Positions 10,573 to 20,249 are shown, counted from the first letter of the stretch. The stretch: 64,000 nt of DNA from an uncultured Pelagibacteraceae bacterium (GCA_902560855.1 CACENJ010000001.1:110935-174934), one strand, 5' to 3'. Numbers and translations are program-made. Notes: a model not told the origin generated them from the letters alone.

Positions 10573-11619
10573 ATGAGAAACTTTTTTAAAATTTTAATTA
10601 TCAACTTTTCAGTTTTTATTTTTTTAATAGCAATAATAGAAATTTTTTTTGGTTATTGGTTTGATAAGTATAATTTTGGTTATCTGATGAGAGAACATAG
10701 ATTAAAAAATTCAACTTACAAAGTTAAACATTTTGAAAATGAATATGTAGTAAATTATAGGAGAAATTTTCATGGTTTTAGAGGTAAAGAATTAAATCCA
10801 AGTGACGTTAAATCTGTTTTTATTGGAGGCAGCACTGGAAATCAAAGATATACTCCAGAAGAATTTACTATTGTAGAACTTTTAAACAAAAGTTTTATAA
10901 AAAATAATATTAATTTAAAATTATATAATGCTTCAATGGATGGTAAATCTACATTTGGAATAATTAATGATTTTGAGCATTGGTTTACAAAATTAGAAAA
11001 ATTTTCTCCTAATTTATTTATTTTTTATATTGGACTTAATGATAAATTTTACAGGGGTAATTGCGATGAAAATAAAGGAACATTTGACGGAAGTGATTGT
11101 CACTATGATCCAAAATTGCTAGGCAAAATAAGAGATTATATAAAAAATAATAGTTTTTTTTCATTCAAGATAAAACAATTACAAAGTAAATATAATAAAA
11201 AAATAAAGCTTAGATATGGTTTATTTGGATATACAGAAAATTTGTATGAAGACTACGATTTTATAAATTATGAATCGGCTAAAAAAAAACACAAATCTAA
11301 AGAAAATAAAGAAGAAATTTTTGTAAAAAAAGAACTTGTTAAAAGATTGAACAGGATAATGAGTTATGTAGAAAGATATAATGCTAAAGCCATTTTTATT
11401 ACTCAGATAGAATTTAATGGCTTATCCAATAGAAATTTATTTTTAGCTAATGAAACAGTTAAAAAATTTTGCGAAGAAAACAACGTTGATTTAATAAGAC
11501 TCGATGAAGATTTAGAAATGTCAAAATTTGATTTTTATGACCCATGGCACACTACAGTTGAGGGTTCAAAAAAAATTTCAAGATATATTTTTGATGAGTT
11601 AATAAAATATATTAATTAG
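10573..11619 (+). CDS. SGNH/GDSL-like hydrolase family protein with N-terminal membrane anchor
   Basis: 348 aa; VFIGGST, YNASMDG, YIGLNDKF, DPWHTTVEGS blocks resembling SGNH blocks I/II/III/V; N-terminal TM segment. Confidence 0.65.
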   Translation: MRNFFKILIINFSVFIFLIAIIEIFFGYWFDKYNFGYLMREHRLKNSTYKVKHFENEYVVNYRRNFHGFRGKELNPSDVKSVFIGGSTGNQRYTPEEFTIVELLNKSFIKNNINLKLYNASMDGKSTFGIINDFEHWFTKLEKFSPNLFIFYIGLNDKFYRGNCDENKGTFDGSDCHYDPKLLGKIRDYIKNNSFFSFKIKQLQSKYNKKIKLRYGLFGYTENLYEDYDFINYESAKKKHKSKENKEEIFVKKELVKRLNRIMSYVERYNAKAIFITQIEFNGLSNRNLFLANETVKKFCEENNVDLIRLDEDLEMSKFDFYDPWHTTVEGSKKISRYIFDELIKYIN

Positions 11620-11628
11620 AAGATAAAA

Positions 11629-13062
11629 TTAGAATGATAGTGGATCGTATTTTGTAAAAATTATTTTTTTTGAAATACTTTTGTAATCATTTAAATTATT
11701 AATTTTTTTATAAATTTTTTTTGTAATATTTAAATTTTCAAGATGTAATCTTTTTTTATTTATCCTTTCAACAGGCGCATTAAAATTTGGATATGATGTA
11801 TATTCATAAATAAATTTGCTATCAAAGTTTACAATATGGACAGAATAAAGATTCATTGAGTTTATATGATCTTTTGAGCGTAAGTAGCCACCTAATATAG
11901 CAACAAACATTGTACAAAAAATAAGTAATGAAAATATAATTTTTTTATATAAATGTATTTCGTTTAGCATTAATTTAAATAAATTTTTTAAAAAAATAGT
12001 AATTATTGCTAAAACAAATATACTTGGTAAAAAAATTCCAAAAGATCTAAGGATAGCTATATGAGGAGCACAAAGTAATATTATTAAAAAAATAAAAATT
12101 AATATTTTATTAAAATTCAGCGGTGCTTTTTTATTGAAAACATAGTTTGTTATGCAAATGAGTATTAATAATATTAACCAAATTATTTGAAAGTAATATT
12201 GGCCTAAATTGAAATTTCTTATACTAAAAAAACCCATTGGAAACCAAGATGCTTTGAAAGCCTTGATTAAACCTCCAAATCCAATAATTTCATTTCCATA
12301 TTTTATGTAATCAAGAGTTATTTCAAAACCAGGTGCTTCAGGCACAAACTCTTTTCTTAAATACATATGAAAAATGACTAATAAAACTAATGGCAATGTT
12401 CCAAAAAAAATTCTTTTTACCTTATTTTCCATTTCAAATGTTATTAACAGTGAAGAAAGAAAAATAAATATAGGTAAGACGTACAGCTCTTCTCTTGTAA
12501 AAATAGATAGAATAGCAAACAAAAAACAAAAAATGTAATTTTGTATTTTTTTATTTTTGAGCCATGAAATAAAAAAAATAATTGAAAGTAAAGCATTTAT
12601 GTATGTAAATATAAGGGCACTTAAAGTTATCCATGATAATAATGTGCTATAGATTTTTGAAAAAGTTATTAATAATGTAAAAAATAATAATTCTAATTTA
12701 TTAAATCCTATTTGGTAAAGAAAAAAATTAACTAAAATAATCAAAGCAATCATCATAAGAAAAATAAAAAATCTTAAATAAAAAGTATTCTCACCAAAGA
12801 TTAATCCTAGAAAATTGTAATATAGTATTGCGACTGGTCTATAGCTTGGTGTTTCAATTTTATTTGGTATCCAATTACTAAACCAGCTATTATATATTTC
12901 TTCGATCGAATACACTTTAATTAAATGCAAATCATCCCAAACAAATGGTTGATATATTAAATTGTAACCACTTAACAAAAACCATGCTAAAAATGTTGCT
13001 ATTGTAACTAAAATTATGAATGAAACAGTACTTGAACTACTTATTTTTTTTTGATCAAACAT
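11629..13062 (-). CDS. Polytopic membrane protein, possible GT-C type glycosyltransferase
   Basis: 477 aa with many TM segments; periplasmic FVWDDLHLIK near N-terminus resembling GT-C acidic motif. Confidence 0.5.
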   Translation of the reverse strand: MFDQKKISSSSTVSFIILVTIATFLAWFLLSGYNLIYQPFVWDDLHLIKVYSIEEIYNSWFSNWIPNKIETPSYRPVAILYYNFLGLIFGENTFYLRFFIFLMMIALIILVNFFLYQIGFNKLELLFFTLLITFSKIYSTLLSWITLSALIFTYINALLSIIFFISWLKNKKIQNYIFCFLFAILSIFTREELYVLPIFIFLSSLLITFEMENKVKRIFFGTLPLVLLVIFHMYLRKEFVPEAPGFEITLDYIKYGNEIIGFGGLIKAFKASWFPMGFFSIRNFNLGQYYFQIIWLILLILICITNYVFNKKAPLNFNKILIFIFLIILLCAPHIAILRSFGIFLPSIFVLAIITIFLKNLFKLMLNEIHLYKKIIFSLLIFCTMFVAILGGYLRSKDHINSMNLYSVHIVNFDSKFIYEYTSYPNFNAPVERINKKRLHLENLNITKKIYKKINNLNDYKSISKKIIFTKYDPLSF

Positions 13063-13165
13063 AAATTTAAAAACAATGAATATATTAGAAATATAGATAA
13101 TATACCTTAAATAAACAAATTAATTAGTTTTAAAAATTAGAGATATATTTACATTACATAATAGA

Positions 13166-14530
13166 ATGAATTTTTTTATTTTAGATCCTTATACAAATAA
13201 CAATTGGAGATTAGTTAAAGATACAGCCGGAGGTTACGGAACCGGTAATGACTTTGGAGATAATTTTCTATCTAAAGGTTTAAATAAATTTGTTTCAAAA
13301 ATGATAAGTATGCCTCCTATGTATTCTATGTATGTATATTCAATATTAAAAATGAAAAATTGTAAAACAGAGTATTCAAAGGAATTTGAGGAAGAAAAAA
13401 TTAAAAATGCAGATTATGTTATTTTGACATCTTCTATTATTTGTCATGAAACTGAAATTGAAACATTAAAAAAACTTAACTCTATTGGAAAAAAAGTTTT
13501 CGTCATTGGAATATTTGGAAATGTAATGAAGGAAAGGTACAAGTTAAAAAATACTCATGTAGTAAAAGGTGAACCCGAAAGTTTTTTTTTAAATTTAAAC
13601 ACAACAGAAAAAAAATTTGTAGATATATTCTTTACCGATGATAAATCAGAAATATCAAATTCTCTAGTTGTAGAAAATTTAGACTCCTTACCATTCCCAG
13701 ATTGGAAATATTACAGTAGTAAATACGATCTAAAAAATAATTTTTTAGCTTTTAACTCTAAAATTGCTATTCCAATAGTAGCAACAAGAGGATGTCCGTA
13801 TTCATGTTTTAATTATTGCACTTATCCGCTACAACAAGGACGTAAAGTTAGATTCAGATCAGTAAAAAATGTAATTGAAGAAATTAAGTACTGGATTAAA
13901 AATTTAAACACTAATAAATTTATTTTCAGAGATCCAGTCTTTTCTATAAATAGAAAGTATACAGAAGAATTGTGCAAAGAAATTATTAATGAAAATTTAA
14001 AAATAAATTTTCTTATCGAAACGCATTTAAAAAACTTGGATGATGAATTAATTGATTTATTAAAAAACGCAGGCCTTGAAATGGTTTATGTTGGTATTGA
14101 ATCGTCCAATTCAGAAGTTTTAGGAGATATAAAAAGATTTACAATAAATAATGATGAACAGTACAAAATAATAAAAAAATTAGTTGATAAAAATATTTAT
14201 GTTAAATCAATGTTTATGTTCGGAAATCCAGGTGATGACGAAAATACAATAAAAAAATCGATCGAATATTCTGCTTTTTTGCCAAATCAATTTGTTCAAT
14301 ACAGTGTTTTTACACCATACCCAGGCACACCTGTTTATAATCTTTTTGAAAAAAAAATAATTGAGCAAAAATATGAAAAATTTAATCAATACAATCTTAT
14401 ATATAAACATGAAAATCTAAATAATTCTAAAATAACTAAATTAAAAAACTACGCATATAGAAAATTTTATTTTAGAGTTAGCAAATTTCCAATAATAGCT
14501 AAATCTATTTTAAGCTTAGTAATACGTTAA
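13166..14530 (+). CDS. Radical SAM protein (B12-binding-domain family architecture) with unusual cysteine spacing
   Basis: 454 aa; VATRGCPYSCFNYCTYPLQQGRKVRFRS; YVGIESSNSEVL; FMFGNPGDDENT. Confidence 0.82.
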   Translation: MNFFILDPYTNNNWRLVKDTAGGYGTGNDFGDNFLSKGLNKFVSKMISMPPMYSMYVYSILKMKNCKTEYSKEFEEEKIKNADYVILTSSIICHETEIETLKKLNSIGKKVFVIGIFGNVMKERYKLKNTHVVKGEPESFFLNLNTTEKKFVDIFFTDDKSEISNSLVVENLDSLPFPDWKYYSSKYDLKNNFLAFNSKIAIPIVATRGCPYSCFNYCTYPLQQGRKVRFRSVKNVIEEIKYWIKNLNTNKFIFRDPVFSINRKYTEELCKEIINENLKINFLIETHLKNLDDELIDLLKNAGLEMVYVGIESSNSEVLGDIKRFTINNDEQYKIIKKLVDKNIYVKSMFMFGNPGDDENTIKKSIEYSAFLPNQFVQYSVFTPYPGTPVYNLFEKKIIEQKYEKFNQYNLIYKHENLNNSKITKLKNYAYRKFYFRVSKFPIIAKSILSLVIR

Positions 14531-14539
14531 CAATTATAG

Positions 14540-15355
14540 ATGAAAGAAAAAAATATTATAGTTACTGGTGGAACAGGAGGCATAGGTTTAGCCTTAGTTA
14601 AAAAACTAATTAATAAAAATAATAGAATTTTTATTATTGGTAAAAATGAAGACAAAGGTAATAAAGTTGTTTCAGATCTCTTTTCTTATAAAATAGAATT
14701 TTTTAAATGCGATTTATCTGAAAAGGAAGAAATAAAAAAGTTTATCAAGAACATTTCACATTTAAATAAAATTGATTTATTGGTTAACAATGCCGGAGCT
14801 CTTTTTTTAAATAGAGAAACAAATAGCGATAATGTAGAAAAAACATTTTCATTAAATCACTTATCATATTTTCATATGTCATTATCTTTGATTGATAAAT
14901 TAAAAAATTCTTATGAACCAAAAATAATGAATATTTCTTCAAACGCACATAAATTTTATTCTTTAGATTTGAACGATCTAGAAAATGCATTAAATTATAA
15001 TTCGTGGAAAGCCTATTGTAGATCGAAATTATTAAATATTTATTTTACTTACGAATTTAATAGAAAAATTAACAATAATGTTATTTGCAATTGTATACAC
15101 CCAGGTTTTGTTGATTCAGATTTTGGTAATGTTAAAAAATCTTTTTATCGTCAAGGAGCCAAAATGATAAAAAAAATTTTTGGTATTTCCACTGAAAGAG
15201 CAGCAATCCCTATATATAATTTATGTAATGATGATACATTAAAAAAATCAGGACAGTATTTTTTCAAGGGCATTGTTAAAAAAAGTTCTAATATTTCTTA
15301 TGATAAAAAAATAGCTGATTTTGTATGGAAAGAGTCATTAAAATATATAGTTTAA
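14540..15355 (+). CDS. Short-chain dehydrogenase/reductase (retinol dehydrogenase/WWOX-like)
   Basis: 271 aa; TGGTGGIG, NNAG, YCRSK (YxxxK), HPGFV. Confidence 0.88.
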   Translation: MKEKNIIVTGGTGGIGLALVKKLINKNNRIFIIGKNEDKGNKVVSDLFSYKIEFFKCDLSEKEEIKKFIKNISHLNKIDLLVNNAGALFLNRETNSDNVEKTFSLNHLSYFHMSLSLIDKLKNSYEPKIMNISSNAHKFYSLDLNDLENALNYNSWKAYCRSKLLNIYFTYEFNRKINNNVICNCIHPGFVDSDFGNVKKSFYRQGAKMIKKIFGISTERAAIPIYNLCNDDTLKKSGQYFFKGIVKKSSNISYDKKIADFVWKESLKYIV

Positions 15356-15410
15356 TATTTTTTTATTGTAAAAAAATAGAGTTAACATAAACATTATGAA
15401 AATAACTAAT

Positions 15411-15457
15411 GCCCTCGTGGTGAAATTGGTAGACACAAAGGACTTAAAAGCCGAGGG
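15411..15457 (+). pseudogene. Truncated tRNA-Leu copy (5' half to end of anticodon loop, then GCCGAGGG)
   Basis: First 39 nt identical to the intact tRNA-Leu at 16850-16888; anticodon 3' strand, variable arm and T arm missing. Confidence 0.88.
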
Positions 15458-15575
15458 ATTCACAAGTGAGTCAGTCCGTGGTAGTCCAGAGCAGTCTAAA
15501 CATCCTATAAAATCTCTTAAATTTAAATTAGCTTTCTATTATGATTAGAAAATAAGGCTTAATTAATTTGTTCAA

Positions 15576-15606
15576 ACTGGAGCAAGACTGGAGCATAGGG
15601 AGATAA
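15576..15606 (+). repeat. 31-bp direct repeat copy 1, containing two ACTGGAGCA sub-repeats
   Basis: ACTGGAGCAAGACTGGAGCATAGGGAGATAA; 28/31 identical to copy at 16747. Confidence 0.92.
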
Positions 15607-15623
15607 TATAATAAGCTTTAATT

Positions 15624-16718
15624 ATGAAAAAACTTTTAGGGATCGTGGTTCTGGGTTTGTTGTGGTGTAATGTTGGATTTGCTTTGTCGCAATCAACAGC
15701 GATAGATCAATATTTGTCAGGAAAGAAACTAGATACAATCGAAGGCATCTGGTTAACTCACAGGGGTAATTTACTTGTATTTTATAAATCAGGATCAAGC
15801 TATGTTGGCAAAACTCTTGAGCAACACGAGTTTCTTAATCCAGGAACAGTAGCTGTCACATTAACGAAAAGTTCAAATAGTTTATATATGGGTCCTCAAA
15901 TTTGGCCCATGGTTAATAACTCAAACAGAGTTGTTAGCACACAAAGATTTAAAATGATTTATAATGTTTATGGAAATAGCATAACATTAAGATTTGGAGA
16001 TGGTAGCGGAGGAACAAGAACTTTTAGAAGAGTATGGCCAGAAAATTTGAATGCACATAACTCTCAATTCGAAAAGAAAAAAGTTGCTGAGAAAGATAAA
16101 GATAAAAATAAAATACAAGCATCATCAGGTACAGCTTTTTTTGTAACCAATAAGGGTCACACAATTACTAATTATCATGTTGTAGAAGGTTGCAAAGGTA
16201 AATCTAAGATCATTTACCAAGACAATGAATATAAAGCTAAACTAATTGCTAAAGACAAATATCTTGATTTAGCTTTACTAAAATCTGAGCTTAATAATGA
16301 ACATTATATCGCACTATCAAATAAATCTCCAAAAAAACTTCAAAGAATAATTGCTGCAGGTTATCCTTTAGGTAAAGAATTAAGTGATGATTTAAAATTT
16401 ACATCCGGGATAGTAAGTTCATTAAAAGGTCTTGAAGATGATTCAACACGTATACAAATTGATGCAGCTTTAAATTATGGGAACAGTGGAGGACCAATAG
16501 TTGATGAAAAAACAGGAGAACTTGTTGCAGTTGCTGTTGCAGGGTTAGATAAACAAGTAACCGAGAGCATTAACTTTGGTATAAAAGCTGGATCAGTTAA
16601 AAACTTTTTAGACTCTAATCAGATAAACGTGAATTTAAATGCTAAAAAATTTAGTTTAGGAGATATTGATCTTGCTTCAATTTTAGAAAACGCAACTGTT
16701 TACACTTTTTGTAAATAA
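15624..16718 (+). CDS. Secreted trypsin-like (HtrA/DegP-type S1C) serine protease
   Basis: 364 aa; signal peptide MKKLLGIVVLGLLWCNVGFA; triad context NYHVVEGC (H), YLDLALL (D), GNSGGPIV (S); no PDZ domain recognisable. Confidence 0.85.
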   Translation: MKKLLGIVVLGLLWCNVGFALSQSTAIDQYLSGKKLDTIEGIWLTHRGNLLVFYKSGSSYVGKTLEQHEFLNPGTVAVTLTKSSNSLYMGPQIWPMVNNSNRVVSTQRFKMIYNVYGNSITLRFGDGSGGTRTFRRVWPENLNAHNSQFEKKKVAEKDKDKNKIQASSGTAFFVTNKGHTITNYHVVEGCKGKSKIIYQDNEYKAKLIAKDKYLDLALLKSELNNEHYIALSNKSPKKLQRIIAAGYPLGKELSDDLKFTSGIVSSLKGLEDDSTRIQIDAALNYGNSGGPIVDEKTGELVAVAVAGLDKQVTESINFGIKAGSVKNFLDSNQINVNLNAKKFSLGDIDLASILENATVYTFCK

Positions 16719-16746
16719 TAGAAAGTTTATAGGATAATATAGGACA

Positions 16747-16777
16747 ACTGGAGCACAACTGGAGCATGGGGAGATAA
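16747..16777 (+). repeat. 31-bp direct repeat copy 2
   Basis: ACTGGAGCACAACTGGAGCATGGGGAGATAA; same orientation as copy 1. Confidence 0.92.
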
Positions 16778-16849
16778 ATTAAAAAAATTTTACTTATTAA
16801 CCTTGTTCAATTATAAATATTAGCATAAATACTCATGAAATTCACAAAT

Positions 16850-16935
16850 GCCCTCGTGGTGAAATTGGTAGACACAAAGGACTTAAAATCCTTGCCCTTT
16901 TGGGAGTGCCAGTTCGAGTCTGGCCGAGGGCACCA
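16850..16935 (+). tRNA. tRNA-Leu (TAA), CCA encoded
   Basis: GCCCTCG...CGAGGGCACCA acceptor; AAGGA-CTTAAAA-TCCTT anticodon arm; long variable arm; T arm GCCAG-TTCGAGT-CTGGC. Confidence 0.96.
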
Positions 16936-16943
16936 CAAAAAAT

Positions 16944-17720
16944 ATGATTAAACCACATATAGTTTTTGATAAAAATAAAAAGTCTTTAAAAATAAAATTA
17001 ATTTTGGAAAAAAAAATTAATTTTTTGCCAGTATCCAAATCAAATTTAATTATTGTCATTGGAGGTGATGGCTTTATGCTTCAGACACTAAAAAAATTCT
17101 ATAGGCTAAAAAAACCTTTTTATGGAATTAATTCAGGTGATTATGGATTCCTGATGAACAAATTTTCAAAAAAAAATACTGTGAAAAATTTAACTAAATT
17201 AAAAAAGGTTACTATTTATCCTTTGGAAATGATTGTTAAAAATAAGTCAGGAAAAATTAAAAAATCAATAGCCATAAATGAAGTTTCAATTTTAAGACAA
17301 AGTAGACAAGCAGCATCAATTTCAATTTATTCTGGATCTAAAAAAATTATTAAAAAGTTAATTTCAGATGGTGTTTTAGTCTCAACTCCCGCAGGAAGCA
17401 CAGCTTATAATTTGTCTGTTCACGGTCCAATATTAAATTTGGATTCAAAAAAATTATCTATATGTCCAATTAGTCCTTTTAGACCACGTAGATGGAAAGG
17501 AAAAGTAGTTGGCGAAAGATCAATAATAAATATAAATAATTTAAATCCCAAAAAAAGGCCAATAAGCGCAGTAGCTGATAATGTCGAAGTTAGAAATTCA
17601 AAAAAGATTGTAATTAAAATTAATAAGAAAATTTATTTCAATTTACTGTACGATAAAAATAATAGTTTACAAAAAAAAATTAAAATAGAACAGTTAAGGA
17701 AAGAAACTAATCTTAAATAA
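16944..17720 (+). CDS. nadK: NAD kinase
   Basis: 258 aa; VIGGDGFMLQTLKKF, GINSGDYGFLMN, STPAGSTAYNLSVHGPIL. Confidence 0.94.
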   Translation: MIKPHIVFDKNKKSLKIKLILEKKINFLPVSKSNLIIVIGGDGFMLQTLKKFYRLKKPFYGINSGDYGFLMNKFSKKNTVKNLTKLKKVTIYPLEMIVKNKSGKIKKSIAINEVSILRQSRQAASISIYSGSKKIIKKLISDGVLVSTPAGSTAYNLSVHGPILNLDSKKLSICPISPFRPRRWKGKVVGERSIININNLNPKKRPISAVADNVEVRNSKKIVIKINKKIYFNLLYDKNNSLQKKIKIEQLRKETNLK

Positions 17721-17721
17721 T

Positions 17722-17796
17722 GGTGCCCCCACACGGAGTCGAACCGCGGACCTACTGATTACAAATCAGTTGCTCTACCAGCTGAGCTATAGGGGC
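17722..17796 (-). tRNA. tRNA-Thr (TGT), CCA encoded
   Basis: Reverse complement GCCCCTATAGCTCAGCTGGTAGAGCAACTGATTTGTAATCAGTAGGTCCGCGGTTCGACTCCGTGTGGGGGCACCA. Confidence 0.96.
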
Positions 17797-17834
17797 TTGG
17801 GAAGTTTTTTAAAGAGAATTTAAATATTATCAAG

Positions 17835-18572
17835 TTATTTTTTATGTTGATTTATATAATGAAAAACTATTGATGCTGAATTAGAAACGTTTAAACTCTC
17901 AATTTTTTCGTTAATGTTAATTTTAACTAAAAAGTCGGCATATTTTTCTGTATGTTTTTTTATTCCGTATCCTTCTGAACCAAACAAAAGAACTATATTT
18001 CCTTTCCATTTAACTTTTGTAAAATCTTGTTTTGTTTTAGAATCGAAAGCATATATCCAGAAATTATTATCTCTTAAGTATTTTAAAGTTGTATTTATAT
18101 TTGCTACAGTAAATATATTTATATACTCCATACATCCGCTCGAAGATTTGTACATTAGTTTGCTTTTAGCCGGATAGTGTCTATCTTTAAATATTAAACC
18201 ATCAATATTGAACGAAGCAGCACTTCTAATTATTGATCCAATATTTCTTGGATCTGTAACTTCATCTAAACAAACTAATGTTAAGTTGTCTTTTTTTTTA
18301 ATAAATTCTTTTAATTCTAACTTTTCCAAATGTTCTATTTCGGCTACAAAACCTTGATGAAGTATGTCATCATTTTTACAGTAATTATCTAGTTCTTTTT
18401 TTGTTTTAAAAAAAATTTTTATATTTTTTAATAAATCTCTATTTTGATTTTCTCTATGTATAGTTTTTTTTGATTCTTCAGTTAAAAAAACTCTTAAGAC
18501 TTTTCTATTTGGGTTTTTTAAGGCTTCTATAACCGCATGTTTCCCTACTATAAAAAAAGCTGAATTGTTCAT
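17835..18572 (-). CDS. rlmB: SpoU/TrmH family 23S rRNA 2'-O-methyltransferase (RlmB-like)
   Basis: 245 aa; VCLDEVTDPRNIGSIIRSAASFNIDGLI, VLLFGSEGYGI, LNVSNSASIVFH. Confidence 0.88.
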   Translation of the reverse strand: MNNSAFFIVGKHAVIEALKNPNRKVLRVFLTEESKKTIHRENQNRDLLKNIKIFFKTKKELDNYCKNDDILHQGFVAEIEHLEKLELKEFIKKKDNLTLVCLDEVTDPRNIGSIIRSAASFNIDGLIFKDRHYPAKSKLMYKSSSGCMEYINIFTVANINTTLKYLRDNNFWIYAFDSKTKQDFTKVKWKGNIVLLFGSEGYGIKKHTEKYADFLVKININEKIESLNVSNSASIVFHYINQHKK

Positions 18573-18625
18573 TATTTTTCTCTGTTTTTACACATTTTCT
18601 CAGTATTTTACCTCTATTTCTCATA

Positions 18626-18653
18626 TTGCATTTATGCAATAAAAATATATAAA
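18626..18653 (+). promoter_or_regulatory. Candidate sigma70 promoter for tRNA-Tyr/tRNA-Gly/tuf
   Basis: TTGCAT -16 nt- TATAAA; -35 lies inside inverted repeat TTGCAT-TT-ATGCAA. Confidence 0.5.
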
Positions 18654-18709
18654 ACCCCTGTTGTTTAAAGCTTTATTGAACAAGGGGACGCTTTCCCCTG
18701 ACTTTGTTA

Positions 18710-18795
<86 letters not shown>

Positions 18796-18837
18796 TAAAT
18801 AAAATTTTATACAACATTGGAGTGCGCACTTGGGTAT

Positions 18838-18911
18838 GCGGGTGTAGTTCAGTGGTAGAACACTAGCCTTCCAAGCTGGTTGCGTGAGTTCGATTCTCAT
18901 CACCCGCTCCA
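18838..18911 (+). tRNA. tRNA-Gly (TCC), CCA encoded
   Basis: GCGGGTGTAGTTCAGTGGTAGAACACTAGCCTTCCAAGCTGGTTGCGTGAGTTCGATTCTCATCACCCGCTCCA. Confidence 0.96.
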
Positions 18912-18955
18912 AAAAAATAAAAAGTAAATGAATATATAAAGAGGTAAAAAAAGTA

Positions 18956-20146
18956 ATGTCGAAGGAAAAATTTGTAAGAAATAAACCGCATTGTAACATT
19001 GGTACAATCGGACACGTTGACCATGGTAAAACTACTTTAACGGCAGCTATAACAAAAGTATTAGCAGAAGCTGGTGGGGCAAAGTTTGTTGCGTATGACC
19101 AAATAGATAAAGCTCCAGAAGAAAAAGAAAGAGGAATAACTATATCAACCGCACACGTTGAATATGAAACAGAAAAAAGACATTACGCTCACGTAGATTG
19201 TCCAGGTCACGCAGACTATGTAAAAAATATGATTACTGGTGCTGCTCAGATGGATGGAGCTATACTAGTAGTTAATGCAGCAGATGGGCCAATGCCTCAA
19301 ACAAGAGAACATATTCTTTTGGCAAGACAAGTTGGAGTACCAGCGATAGTGGTATTTTTAAACAAAGTAGATCAAGTTAAAGACAAAGAATTGATTGATC
19401 TTGTAGAAGAAGAAATTAAAGAATTGTTAACTTCTTATAAGTTTCCAGGAGATAAAACTCCAATTATTAAAGGATCAGCATTAAATGCAGTAGAAGGAAA
19501 AGATGAAGCTACTGGAAAAAATGCAATTTTGGAATTAATGAAAGCAGTTGATGAACATATACCTCAACCTGACAGACCAAAGGATAAACCTTTTTTAATG
19601 CCTGTAGAGGACGTTTTTTCAATTTCAGGAAGGGGAACTGTAGTAACTGGTAGAGTTGAACAAGGAACTGTTAAAACTGGTGAAGAAATTGAAATTGTTG
19701 GAATTAGAGATACTAAAAAATCTGTTTGCACAGGAGTCGAAATGTTTAGAAAACTTTTAGATAGTGGTGAAGCTGGAGACAATATAGGGGCTTTATTAAG
19801 AGGTGTAGAAAGAACAGATGTTGAAAGAGGACAAGTTCTGGCAAAACCAGGATCTGTAACACCTCATACTAAATTTGAATGTCAGGCTTATGTTTTAAAA
19901 AAAGAAGAAGGCGGAAGACATACTCCTTTCTTTACAAAATATAGACCACAATTTTATTTTAGAACAACCGATGTTACTGGTGAAGTAGAATTACCGTCAG
20001 GTACTGAAATGGTAATGCCAGGTGATGATTCTAAGTTCACTGTTAAATTAATAACACCCATCGCGATGAGTGAAAAATTAAACTTCGCAATTCGTGAAGG
20101 TGGAAAAACAGTAGGAGCAGGTGTAGTAACAAAAATTTTAGAGTAA
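18956..20146 (+). CDS. tuf: Elongation factor Tu
   Basis: 396 aa; [41 protein letters not shown]. Confidence 0.99.
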   Translation: MSKEKFVRNKPHCNIGTIGHVDHGKTTLTAAITKVLAEAGGAKFVAYDQIDKAPEEKERGITISTAHVEYETEKRHYAHVDCPGHADYVKNMITGAAQMDGAILVVNAADGPMPQTREHILLARQVGVPAIVVFLNKVDQVKDKELIDLVEEEIKELLTSYKFPGDKTPIIKGSALNAVEGKDEATGKNAILELMKAVDEHIPQPDRPKDKPFLMPVEDVFSISGRGTVVTGRVEQGTVKTGEEIEIVGIRDTKKSVCTGVEMFRKLLDSGEAGDNIGALLRGVERTDVERGQVLAKPGSVTPHTKFECQAYVLKKEEGGRHTPFFTKYRPQFYFRTTDVTGEVELPSGTEMVMPGDDSKFTVKLITPIAMSEKLNFAIREGGKTVGAGVVTKILE

Positions 20147-20154
20147 CCTCCTTT

Positions 20155-20230
20155 AGGAGTGTAGCTCAATTGGTAGAGCGCCGGTCTCCAAAACCGGAGG
20201 TTGGGGGTTCGATTCCCTCCGCTCCTGCCA
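20155..20230 (+). tRNA. tRNA-Trp (CCA), CCA encoded
   Basis: AGGAGTGTAGCTCAATTGGTAGAGCGCCGGTCTCCAAAACCGGAGGTTGGGGGTTCGATTCCCTCCGCTCCTGCCA. Confidence 0.96.
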
Positions 20231-20249
20231 AAAATATAGAATTATTATT

